DNA of 64,000 nucleotides. Source: Peptococcaceae bacterium (GTDB taxonomy: Bacteria; Bacillota; Peptococcia; Peptococcales; Peptococcaceae). This document shows, one piece after another, positions 27,927 through 35,673 of the stretch. The translations under genes were made by a program, and so were the position numbers. The notes beneath the pieces are model-generated. The model was not told the DNA's origin, did not search any database, and saw only the letters and a list, made by a program, of their open reading frames with translations. The stretch spans positions 40,553-104,552 of the forward strand of contig JAFYPD010000043.1 in assembly GCA_017547685.1 (NCBI GenBank). Reading direction: 5' to 3'. The first letter of the stretch is position 1, and each line of letters starts with the position of its first letter.

Positions 27927-29312
27927 TCACATCCATGCCTTATACAGCAAATCCACGCCCTGCTGAATCTGTTCGCTGTTCAGTGCCCCGAACCCCAGCA
28001 GCACTTTGCTCTGATGTTCGGCCGGTACTGGCCCGTTGAAGTAAGGTGAGATTGGATAAATTTTTACGCCGTGTTCTCTGGCCCGCTGACACATTTCTGT
28101 TTCTGTGAGGCCGTTTTTTAATTGCACTGCCAGATAAAGCCCGGCCCCTTCGCCGAAAATCTGTATCTGGTCGCCAAAAACGGATAGTACCTGTGCCAGC
28201 TCCTGACCACGGGTGCGGTACAGTTTCCGCATTTTATTCAGGTGCGTCTCAAAATGACCGGATACAATGAATTCATGCAGCACCGCCTGTTCAAAGCGGG
28301 ATACCGCAGACTGAAACGAGATGTACTGCTCCAGATACAGGTTCAGCAATGGACGAGGCAGCACCATGTAGCTGATACGCAGAGAAGGCGCAATGGATTT
28401 GGAGAAGGTACCCAGATAGATGACGCGGCCATTCCGGTCTAAACTCTGCAGTGCCGGGACGGGACGGGAGTTATAGCGAAATTCACTGTCGTAGTCATCC
28501 TCAATGATATATCGGCTGCCACCTTCCTGCGTCCAGTTTAATAGCTTGATACGGCGGCTGACCGGCATGGTGATCCCCAGTGGAAACTGGTGGGACGGGG
28601 TAACGTAGACTGCGATATTATCGTAGGATTCCAGCGGCTCCACCTGCATTCCGTGTTCATCGATGGGAAACGATTTTACACTGTGACCCATCCGCTGAAA
28701 AAACCGCATGGCCTTGTGATACACCGGATTTTCCATGCCGATGGTACAGCTGCTGTCCAGAATATAGCTCAGCATCTGCAGCAGATTATCGTTGCCGGCG
28801 CCGATGATAACCTGCTCGGCGGTACAGTTTACGCCGCGGGCCTGATACAGATACTGTGCAATGGCCTGACGCAGCTGATAATCGCCCTGCGGCGGTGTGC
28901 TGGTCAGCAAATCAGGGTCATACTCATTGAAACATTTATTCATGGTTTTGCGCCATGTCTGAAATGGAAATTTATCCCGCGCCACATCGTTGATAGAAAA
29001 ATCGATGACGAAAGGGTCGGTGCGTATCTGCTGCACTTGTTTTTCTTCCGTGATATCACGCTGAATCAGTTCGTCCAGATGGCAGACAAAGAAACCGCGC
29101 TGCGGTCTGGAGAGTAAAAAACCCTCCGAAACCAACTGACTGTAGGCCGCATTGACCGTATTTACACTGATGTTCATCTGGGCTGCCAGCTGTCGTTTGG
29201 ATGGCAGCCGATAGTGATCGGGCAGTGCGCCGCTGCGAATCTGCTGTTTAATCTGCTGATAAATCTGTACATAGAGCGGTTCTCCTTGTTCCTGTAAAGA
29301 GAGATGAAGCAT
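27927..29312 (-). CDS. MocR-type regulator (GntR + aminotransferase-like domain)
   Basis: A 461-residue fusion: an N-terminal winged helix (EPLYVQIYQQIKQQIRSGAL, then MNISVNTVNAAYSQLVSEGF) and a fold-type I PLP domain with AGNDNLLQ, a YVTPSHQFPLGITM segment and the PLP lysine in GTFSKSIAPSLR. MocR proteins sense PLP or amino acids and often activate adjacent genes. I chose the ATG at 29312, matching the usual MLHLSL-like start. The divergent ECF transporter and aminotransferase, with AACTGATAC direct repeats between, are its probable targets. Confidence 0.9.
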   Translation of the reverse strand: MLHLSLQEQGEPLYVQIYQQIKQQIRSGALPDHYRLPSKRQLAAQMNISVNTVNAAYSQLVSEGFLLSRPQRGFFVCHLDELIQRDITEEKQVQQIRTDPFVIDFSINDVARDKFPFQTWRKTMNKCFNEYDPDLLTSTPPQGDYQLRQAIAQYLYQARGVNCTAEQVIIGAGNDNLLQMLSYILDSSCTIGMENPVYHKAMRFFQRMGHSVKSFPIDEHGMQVEPLESYDNIAVYVTPSHQFPLGITMPVSRRIKLLNWTQEGGSRYIIEDDYDSEFRYNSRPVPALQSLDRNGRVIYLGTFSKSIAPSLRISYMVLPRPLLNLYLEQYISFQSAVSRFEQAVLHEFIVSGHFETHLNKMRKLYRTRGQELAQVLSVFGDQIQIFGEGAGLYLAVQLKNGLTETEMCQRAREHGVKIYPISPYFNGPVPAEHQSKVLLGFGALNSEQIQQGVDLLYKAWM

Positions 29313-29321
29313 AAAATCACC

Positions 29322-29354
29322 AACTGATACCATAATTTTTATCAAAACTGATAC
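29322..29354. promoter_or_regulatory. direct repeats, probable MocR binding sites
   Basis: AACTGATAC occurs at 29322-29330 and again at 29346-29354, 24 bases apart, in the divergent region just upstream of a plus-strand TATAAT that lacks a good -35. The layout suits an activator. Confidence 0.6.
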
Positions 29355-29378
29355 TTTCAATAAGCTCACTATAGGTCT

Positions 29379-29408
29379 ATTATAATAGCAGAAAACGGAG
29401 TCCGTCAA
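29379..29408 (-). promoter_or_regulatory. MocR promoter, overlapping a plus-strand -10
   Basis: On the minus strand TTGACG (29403-29408), an 18-base spacer, TATAAT (29379-29384). The palindromic TATTATAATA gives a second TATAAT on the plus strand at 29381-29386 for the divergent operon. Confidence 0.6.
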
Positions 29409-29441
29409 GAATTGAAATCTAATGAAAAAGAGGGTATTAAC

Positions 29442-29948
29442 ATGCGTCATTCGACAAAAGAAATTGTGATTACAGGTATGGCTATTGCGCTGGTGTTTGT
29501 TGCCACGTTTATTAATTTGCGGCTGCCAATCGGGCAGGGCGGGCTGATTCATTTGGGTAATGTGCCGTTGTTTTTATTCGCAATCATTTACGGAAAACGG
29601 ATTGGTGCCATGGCCGGCGCATTCGGCATGGGGCTGTTTGATTTAATGGGCGGCTGGACACCATGGGCGCCTGCAACATTTCTGATTGTGGGGCTGATGG
29701 GCTACACGGTGGGTCTGATTGCCGAAAAGAACGATACAATGACTGGTTATGTGCTGGCCATTGTGGCGGCATGTGCCATCAAAATAGCGGGCTACTATGT
29801 TGCGGAGGCACTGATTTACGGCAACTGGGTACAGCCGGTGCTATCCATCCCGGGAAATCTGCTGCAGATTGGCGTGGCTGCTTTGATTGTACTGCCAATT
29901 GTCGGCGGGTTGAAGAAAGCGTTAAAAAGAGAGGTTACTGATTTATGA
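29442..29948 (+). CDS. ECF transporter S component, probably for a B6 vitamer
   Basis: A 168-residue membrane protein with six likely helices. The N-terminus (IVITGMAIALVFVATFINL) and GLIHLGNVPLFLFAIIYGKRIGA are typical of ECF substrate-binding subunits, which use shared EcfAAT energising units encoded elsewhere. I use the ATG at 29442 with an AGAGGG SD. It overlaps the aminotransferase start by four bases. With a MocR regulator and a class V aminotransferase, a pyridoxine/pyridoxamine substrate (PdxU-like) is my inference. Confidence 0.78.
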   Translation: MRHSTKEIVITGMAIALVFVATFINLRLPIGQGGLIHLGNVPLFLFAIIYGKRIGAMAGAFGMGLFDLMGGWTPWAPATFLIVGLMGYTVGLIAEKNDTMTGYVLAIVAACAIKIAGYYVAEALIYGNWVQPVLSIPGNLLQIGVAALIVLPIVGGLKKALKREVTDL

Positions 29949-31078
29949 TGAAAAAAATTATGACACCGGGGCCGACCCAGGTTCGCGAAAATGTCAGAAT
30001 GGCCAGAAGTCTGGCGACCACCAATCCGGATCTGGATCTGGAATTTTATGAATACTATAAAGACACCTGTGAGTTGTTCAGCGAATTGCTGCACACGGAC
30101 AATGTGAGCTATATTCTGAGCGGGGAAGGGATTCTGGGTTTAGAAGCAGCATGCGCCTCTCTGACTGAGCCTGGTGACCGCGTGCTGGTGCTGGACAACG
30201 GGATTTTCGGCAAAGGCTTTGCCGATTTCGTGAACATTTACGGCGGCAAACCGGTGCTGTACACAGCCGATTACCGGCAGGATTTTGATGTGAATGCGCT
30301 GGAAGAATATCTAAAACAGGATCATGACTTCAAATATGCAGCCGTTGTGCATTGTGATACACCAACCGGCGTGTTAAACCCGATTGAAACAATTTGCCCG
30401 CTTTTAAAACGGTACGGGATTTTATCGGTAGTAGATGCGGTGTCCAGCATGTTCGGGGTGGACATTGATGTGGATACCTGCCAGGCTGATATCGTGTGCG
30501 GCGGCTCTCAGAAAGCGCTGTCTGCACCTGTGGGTTTGACGATGGTCTGTGTCAGCGATGATGCCATCAGAGCCATGGAACAGCGCAAAACGCCGATTGC
30601 ATCTTTTTATGCCAATCTGTTAACCTTCCGCGATTACTACAAAAACAAATGGTTCCCGTATACTATGCCAATCAGTGATATTTACGGGCTGCGCACCGCG
30701 CTGGAAAATGTGAAAGCCGATAAAGAGATTCATCAGCGCCATGCGAAGATTGCGGCGGCTGTCAGAACCGCTGTGAAGGAGGCCGGTCTGCGGCTGTACC
30801 TGAAAAAGGGCTATTGTGCAACTGTAACTGTTGTAGAAGTGCCGGAAGGTGTAGATTCTGCAGAGCTGCTTACCATCATGGATAATAAATATGGTGTGAT
30901 GATTGCCGGCTGCTTCGACTTTTTGGCCGGCAAGGTAATCCGTCTGGGACATATGGGGGAAAACGCCAATGTGGCAGATGTGACCCTGATGCTGGATGCG
31001 CTGGATAAAACCTTTGCTGATTTGGGGTATTCACTGAAAGCATCTATGAAAGATGTGTTTGTAAGAGAAATAAATTAA
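29945..31078 (+). CDS. class V aminotransferase of the AGXT/PucG family
   Basis: A 377-residue PLP enzyme. MTPGPTQVRENVR at the N-terminus, HCDTPTGVLNPIE, VVDAVSSMFGVDID (Asp for PLP) and the lysine in CGGSQKALSAPVGL are family marks; IRLGHMGE closes the C-terminal domain. Members include alanine-glyoxylate, serine-pyruvate, 2-aminoethylphosphonate and pyridoxamine-pyruvate aminotransferases. The MocR and ECF neighbours favour a pyridoxamine-pyruvate activity, unproven. It is translationally coupled to the S component. A 115-base hairpin follows. Confidence 0.83.
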   Translation: MMKKIMTPGPTQVRENVRMARSLATTNPDLDLEFYEYYKDTCELFSELLHTDNVSYILSGEGILGLEAACASLTEPGDRVLVLDNGIFGKGFADFVNIYGGKPVLYTADYRQDFDVNALEEYLKQDHDFKYAAVVHCDTPTGVLNPIETICPLLKRYGILSVVDAVSSMFGVDIDVDTCQADIVCGGSQKALSAPVGLTMVCVSDDAIRAMEQRKTPIASFYANLLTFRDYYKNKWFPYTMPISDIYGLRTALENVKADKEIHQRHAKIAAAVRTAVKEAGLRLYLKKGYCATVTVVEVPEGVDSAELLTIMDNKYGVMIAGCFDFLAGKVIRLGHMGENANVADVTLMLDALDKTFADLGYSLKASMKDVFVREIN

Positions 31079-31090
31079 GTGTATATGAGT

Positions 31091-31205
31091 AAAACGGGGC
31101 CGGGATAAAACTTTTTTCAGACATAGAAAAACACCATATATAGTAATTTCACTATATATGGCGCTTTTCAGAGGTCTGAATCAGGTTTTGTCCCGGCTTC
31201 GTTTT
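31091..31205. repeat. long nested inverted repeat, bidirectional terminator
   Basis: Outer arms AAAACGGGGCCGGGATAAAAC and GTTTTGTCCCGGCTTCGTTTT pair over 21 positions with few mismatches. Inside, CAGAC / GTCTG and a perfect CCATATATAGT / ACTATATATGG hairpin follow. It lies between convergent genes. It has the same nested layout as the R1 elements but none of their shared words. Confidence 0.75.
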
Positions 31206-31220
31206 GTTATACAGTTGTAC

Positions 31221-33284
31221 TTATACTTCTTCGGTGAAAATCTGATAAACAGGTGCGCCTTCACATTCCCGAGGGAATCTGGTGCCCAGTAACACAGCCA
31301 TTGTTGGAGCAACGTCAACCTGGCGAATCCAGCGTGTTGTTTCAAAGCCTTCTTTAATACCAGAGCCGGCTGCAATAAAGATTGGACCGGCGGAGGTATC
31401 GCATTCCCCAAGGGCAGTAGACAGACTGTCGTCGTGGTCATGCTCATAGCCTTCTGCCATGCAGTAAATAATATCACCGCACTGTGGATATTCGCCGCCT
31501 AAACCAATCAGTACAGCATCCTTCCGACGCAGTGCCAGAGAAATGATGCGCTGGCCGGATACTTTATCTTTGTAACCGTACAATGCGGTCATGATTTCTT
31601 CTTCTACCTGGAACTGGTCTTCTGGATCCACGATACCATGGTCACTGCGGCCTTTCAGGTTCAGATAAATGTGCATTTCACGGTTTGCAACTGCTTTTGT
31701 TTTACTCCAGTCGATGTCTGGTTTTCCGTATTGATTCAGAATCAGTTCACCATTTTCATCACGCAGCATCGCGGTGAACCCCAGTTCCTCCATAATCTGA
31801 ATGTTACAGCCTGTATCACCTAAACCGCGCAGGCCATAGGTCGGGCATACCTGTGCATGGTCAGAGGTGATAATCAGAGTCCAGTCTTCATCCAGCAGAT
31901 GTACAAATTTACCAACGTAACGGTCAATCTGGGTATATACATCCTGCATGAATTTTTCGTAATCTTCCGGTGTAGTGCCCTGTTCTGGACGGGCAGTTAC
32001 CATTTCCCGGATAAACATATGCTTCTGCAGGTCCGGAGAATGGAAGTGGGAGAAGATGACTTCATAACCGTGGTTTTCGATTAAGTAGTTCAGAGCAGCC
32101 CCCTGCCAGTCACAGGTGTGTTCCCAGCATTCATTCATACAGTTGCTGATTAACTGTTTGTCGCCGCCGCCTAATGTGGAGGTTGGAGGCGGGAAGCCGA
32201 CGTTGTCCAGAATTTCCTGATGGATACTGCGCGGATGCCACATCATATTCATGGCACAGTCCATAGAAGCGGATACCCACATTTTTACGAAAGTACCATC
32301 TTCGGCAACATCCAGCACGCGCAGGTCACGGTTGCAGGTAACGGTTTCATCATGTTTCACACCATCGTCGATATAGTCGCGATAGTATTCGCCGTTTTTC
32401 ATGGTAACCATTGGTTCCATGTCTTTTTTGTTTTTATAAATTGCAATGGTGTCGTATTTACCTTCTGCATTTTTCAGGACTAAGGCTGGACGCCGAACCA
32501 GACCTTTTGCAAACAGAATCACAAATTCTTTTGCGCCTTCTGGAGCGTTCGCCCATTTTTCATCAGCATCTCTTAAGTAGGACAAAGAAGCGTCAACGGC
32601 AATGTTGATATAGTCTCCCTGGCCGTCTTTCATTGGGTCAATGACATAAGAACTCCAGCCGCCGCCGTATTTACCGCCGGTCAGTTGTGCCAGACCAGTC
32701 TGGCTCTCTCCAACTGCTTCCTCTTCGTCCAAACCGGTAACCACGCATGGAACTTCACTGCTGCTGGAAGCTTTTGTTTTGAATTTAGCCCCCTGGTTTT
32801 CCAGTTTTGCAATGACAATAAATTCACTGTCAAACTGACCGGTACTCATGTTAACGCTGCCCGGAGAGGTACCGTCTACCACATGCAGATTTGGACTGTC
32901 GGAAGATGGAGGCCATGCGGAACCTGGCCAGTGCCATACTAATGTTTTGTAACCGGCTTCTGCAGTAACATTCCATAACTGTTCTGCTTTACAATCCTGA
33001 GAGTTAAAGTTCAGTAACAGTTTGTTGATGTCATCGCCCTGACGGAAAAACGCAGTGCAATCATGTGTCATTGGATATGCGCCTGTTGCCAGTGTAGTCC
33101 ACTGCGGCGGTGTAACAGTCGGCATAGCACCCAGCAGCATCAGATCATGACGTGCCGAGCCCCGTTCGATTACTTTTTTTACGTTTGGCATAATACCCAT
33201 GTCTACATACTTGCGGGTCAGGCGTGGATCCATGGCATCCAACCCTACAACAAAGACTTTTTTTGATAATGCTTCTCGTTTCAT
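31221..33284 (-). CDS. cytosolic alkaline-phosphatase-superfamily phosphodiesterase, paralog A
   Basis: A 687-residue protein of the type I phosphodiesterase/nucleotide pyrophosphatase branch. Putative metal and catalytic residues: Asp in VGLDAMDP near residue 16, the nucleophile Thr in MPTVTPPQWTTLATG near 56, HSPDLQKHMF near 420 and ITSDHAQVCPTYG near 470. There is no signal peptide, unlike many extracellular relatives. Paralog B at 35674 is similar along the whole length. Two LysR regulators lie between them. The substrate is unknown; phosphodiesters, phosphonates or sulfo-esters are all possible. SD AAGGAGGAA. Confidence 0.8.
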   Translation of the reverse strand: MKREALSKKVFVVGLDAMDPRLTRKYVDMGIMPNVKKVIERGSARHDLMLLGAMPTVTPPQWTTLATGAYPMTHDCTAFFRQGDDINKLLLNFNSQDCKAEQLWNVTAEAGYKTLVWHWPGSAWPPSSDSPNLHVVDGTSPGSVNMSTGQFDSEFIVIAKLENQGAKFKTKASSSSEVPCVVTGLDEEEAVGESQTGLAQLTGGKYGGGWSSYVIDPMKDGQGDYINIAVDASLSYLRDADEKWANAPEGAKEFVILFAKGLVRRPALVLKNAEGKYDTIAIYKNKKDMEPMVTMKNGEYYRDYIDDGVKHDETVTCNRDLRVLDVAEDGTFVKMWVSASMDCAMNMMWHPRSIHQEILDNVGFPPPTSTLGGGDKQLISNCMNECWEHTCDWQGAALNYLIENHGYEVIFSHFHSPDLQKHMFIREMVTARPEQGTTPEDYEKFMQDVYTQIDRYVGKFVHLLDEDWTLIITSDHAQVCPTYGLRGLGDTGCNIQIMEELGFTAMLRDENGELILNQYGKPDIDWSKTKAVANREMHIYLNLKGRSDHGIVDPEDQFQVEEEIMTALYGYKDKVSGQRIISLALRRKDAVLIGLGGEYPQCGDIIYCMAEGYEHDHDDSLSTALGECDTSAGPIFIAAGSGIKEGFETTRWIRQVDVAPTMAVLLGTRFPRECEGAPVYQIFTEEV

Positions 33285-33377
33285 AGAAATTTCCTCCTTG
33301 TGTCTAAGATGTCATATAAACTATTGTTATGCTTTGATTATACGACAGGACAGCGGGGATAACAAATAACACTTTTT

Positions 33378-33416
33378 GAAAAAAGAAAACCCACTCCATA
33401 ACAAAATGGAATGGGT
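33378..33416 (-). terminator. intrinsic terminator of the first LysR gene
   Basis: On the minus strand ACCCATTCCA / TGGAGTGGGT around an 8-base loop, followed by TTTTCTTTTTT. Confidence 0.8.
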
Positions 33417-33425
33417 ACAATCGCA

Positions 33426-34310
33426 TTATTGTGCGATAACCGCTTTGAGTTCCTGCGCAAACCGTGTAAGAAATTTAGGGGGATAGGCAGTGTTCTGATG
33501 ATATAAGAAATGAATCTGAGCCTTGCGGTCTGTTTCTTTCAACAAGATGATGTCTTTGTCGATTAATTTTTTATAGGCGATGTTTTCAGCCATCAGTACG
33601 TAAGAATCTTCACTATACAGCAACCGTTTTCGAACGATATCCAGATTTGTTGTATAAGAATCATGGGCATCATAATATGTATACGTGTTTTGCTTCCCGC
33701 CGGCGATGGCCACCATGTGGTCGGAGGTAAGAAGCTGCTCCAGCTGCTCTGATTTTTTGGAAGCATATTTAGATGTTCTGGAGGCGCACAGCACAATGGG
33801 GCAGGTATACAATTCGTGAGATAAAATCATTGGATGTACGTTCTTCCGTGCATCGTCAAAAGTCATAATCAGTCCGCAGATTTTGGCATCTTCTACAACC
33901 AGCTTTTCATAGGTGGAGATATCCGCCTCGGTAAATCGGATTTTTAAATGCGGAAAACAATGGGTTATCCGCTGTACAATCTCGTCATAATAGGTCTGCA
34001 GCAAAAGTGATGATACAACCAGTTCAAGCATACCTTCATATGCTGATGTTTCTTTATAAAAATTCTTCTCGGAAAGATATGCTTCATAGGAGTTCAGCAC
34101 CTGGCGGCAGAATGTCAGAAAAATATGACCCTGTTCGGTTAACTGAACACCAGAGCTGGTGCGAATCAGCAAGGTTTCGTCTAACTCTGTTTCCAGAGAG
34201 TGAATCATTTTCGTCACAGCCGGCTGTGTGATAAACAAATTCTGCGCGGTGCGGGAAATAGAGCCGCTTTGTGCCACTTCATCAAAGCAGCGAATCCATT
34301 CTAATTTCAT
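33426..34310 (-). CDS. LysR family transcriptional regulator 1
   Basis: A 294-residue LysR regulator. The N-terminal helix-turn-helix reads SISRTAQNLFITQPAVTKMIHSLE, followed by the usual linker and a periplasmic-binding-like effector domain. I use the ATG at 34310 (MKLEWIRCFDEVAQSG). It sits between the two phosphodiesterase paralogs, next to another LysR gene of the same orientation, and probably controls paralog A, which lies downstream on the same strand after its own terminator. Confidence 0.9.
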   Translation of the reverse strand: MKLEWIRCFDEVAQSGSISRTAQNLFITQPAVTKMIHSLETELDETLLIRTSSGVQLTEQGHIFLTFCRQVLNSYEAYLSEKNFYKETSAYEGMLELVVSSLLLQTYYDEIVQRITHCFPHLKIRFTEADISTYEKLVVEDAKICGLIMTFDDARKNVHPMILSHELYTCPIVLCASRTSKYASKKSEQLEQLLTSDHMVAIAGGKQNTYTYYDAHDSYTTNLDIVRKRLLYSEDSYVLMAENIAYKKLIDKDIILLKETDRKAQIHFLYHQNTAYPPKFLTRFAQELKAVIAQ

Positions 34311-34383
34311 TACGATGCACTTCTTTCCAATTTGAATCAAAATCATCCATTGATGCTATGTTTGCCGATGTTCGTTCTTGTTA

Positions 34384-35343
34384 TTATACCGTTTTTACGT
34401 CATGAGGAAAATACCCTAATGACTCCAGCTTATCCATCTGCTCAATCTTGCGCATATATTCTGCCACAAAGCGGATTGTTGCAATTTCAGCGTCGGATAA
34501 GATATGATTGCTGCTGTGAAAAATATAAATTGCAATCAACGGTGACTTCTCGAACGGCAATAATAGTATTTCCGGATAAGCCGCATAAATACCGGCACGT
34601 GTGTAAGACGGGACAATACAGACAGAATTATTCTGTATCACACTGTCCAGATGCCGATAAATATTGGAAGAAATAAAAAGCAGCTGGTTTTCTGAAAGTT
34701 TATCGTTCCAGATATTCTGCGGGTATCCGGTTTGTTTGAAAGAAGCAATATCACTTTTGGTAAGGAGTGTTTTATTTGCAAGGGAAGAAGCCCGATTGAC
34801 ACAAAACAAAACACTGGTATCGCCGATGTAATAAGACTTTAATTCGGATTCTGCCTGCAGCAGCCTGTCAATCTGTGCAGCCGTGTCAATGATAAGATAC
34901 AGATTTTCAGATTGGTGGATTTCCTCTGCTGTATGCTGCGCATTCCCTTCAAAACAGCATAAGTCTATGGCAGGATGGGTTTCGTTGAATCTTTGTATAA
35001 AGTCGGTCAAAAATAAGGAAAAGAAGAATGGCAGGACAATCTGACATCTTCCCGACAGCTGTTTGTTCTCGTCTTGCAAAGGCAAGGTATCGAGGAAGAA
35101 CGATGACTGCATTTCCCGATATATGTTAACAATTTTCTCCGCATATTGATAGAACGCTTTTCCTTTGTCTGTTAGTTTAACGCCAGTGGAATTGCGCTGC
35201 AACAGCTGCACCTGTAAATCATTTTCTAAATTATAAACAACACGGCTCAAATGCTGCTGTGAAATAAAAAGTTTCTGGGCAGCTTTGTTAATGGATTTTG
35301 TATTTGCGACAATGATAAAATAATAGAGATGTTCAATTTTCAT
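34384..35343 (-). CDS. LysR family transcriptional regulator 2
   Basis: A 319-residue LysR regulator with the N-terminal helix-turn-helix SINKAAQKLFISQQHLSRVVYNLE and a C-terminal effector domain. It resembles regulator 1 in design but only weakly in sequence. It is divergent from phosphodiesterase paralog B, which is the expected target arrangement for a LysR protein. A strong SD (GGAGGAGG) precedes the ATG. Confidence 0.9.
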   Translation of the reverse strand: MKIEHLYYFIIVANTKSINKAAQKLFISQQHLSRVVYNLENDLQVQLLQRNSTGVKLTDKGKAFYQYAEKIVNIYREMQSSFFLDTLPLQDENKQLSGRCQIVLPFFFSLFLTDFIQRFNETHPAIDLCCFEGNAQHTAEEIHQSENLYLIIDTAAQIDRLLQAESELKSYYIGDTSVLFCVNRASSLANKTLLTKSDIASFKQTGYPQNIWNDKLSENQLLFISSNIYRHLDSVIQNNSVCIVPSYTRAGIYAAYPEILLLPFEKSPLIAIYIFHSSNHILSDAEIATIRFVAEYMRKIEQMDKLESLGYFPHDVKTV

Positions 35344-35673
35344 AGGTTGCCTCCTCCGAAAATCAATACAAAATCATAGAGTTATGTATATCTATTTTTG
35401 TTTTATACTTAATTGTTTAGATATAAATTGGATTAATTATTAATATGAATTATATTTGCGTAAGCACATTATAGCTTTTGGTTTATACAAAGTCAAAATA
35501 TATCTCATAGTGTAACGGCTGTATCGTTACACTTTTTTGTTGTTGATAAAAATTAGAAACTGTGTTGGAAATACATAAATTTTGATGATACATTGAATAC
35601 GACAAAATACTGCTGCAGCAGAAAGAACTCCAAAATAAACTCAATGAAAAACAGGAGGGTAAAGTATAAGACT
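35344..35673 (+). promoter_or_regulatory. divergent control region upstream of phosphodiesterase B
   Basis: A 330-base A+T-rich gap between LysR 2 and paralog B. It holds dyads such as TTAATTATTAA at 35433-35443, a possible LysR site, and an intrinsic terminator at 35509-35539, 135 bases before the coding start. That terminator sits inside the leader if transcription starts upstream of it. I see no confident promoter. Confidence 0.45.
35509..35539 (+). terminator. intrinsic terminator in the leader of phosphodiesterase B
   Basis: Perfect 9-bp stem AGTGTAACG / CGTTACACT with a 7-base loop and T6. It may act as an attenuator or end an upstream short RNA. Confidence 0.7.

Noticed and set aside
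31091..31205. Fifth copy of the R1 element
   Set aside because: The nested layout is similar but none of the R1 shared words are present, so I list it as a separate hairpin.
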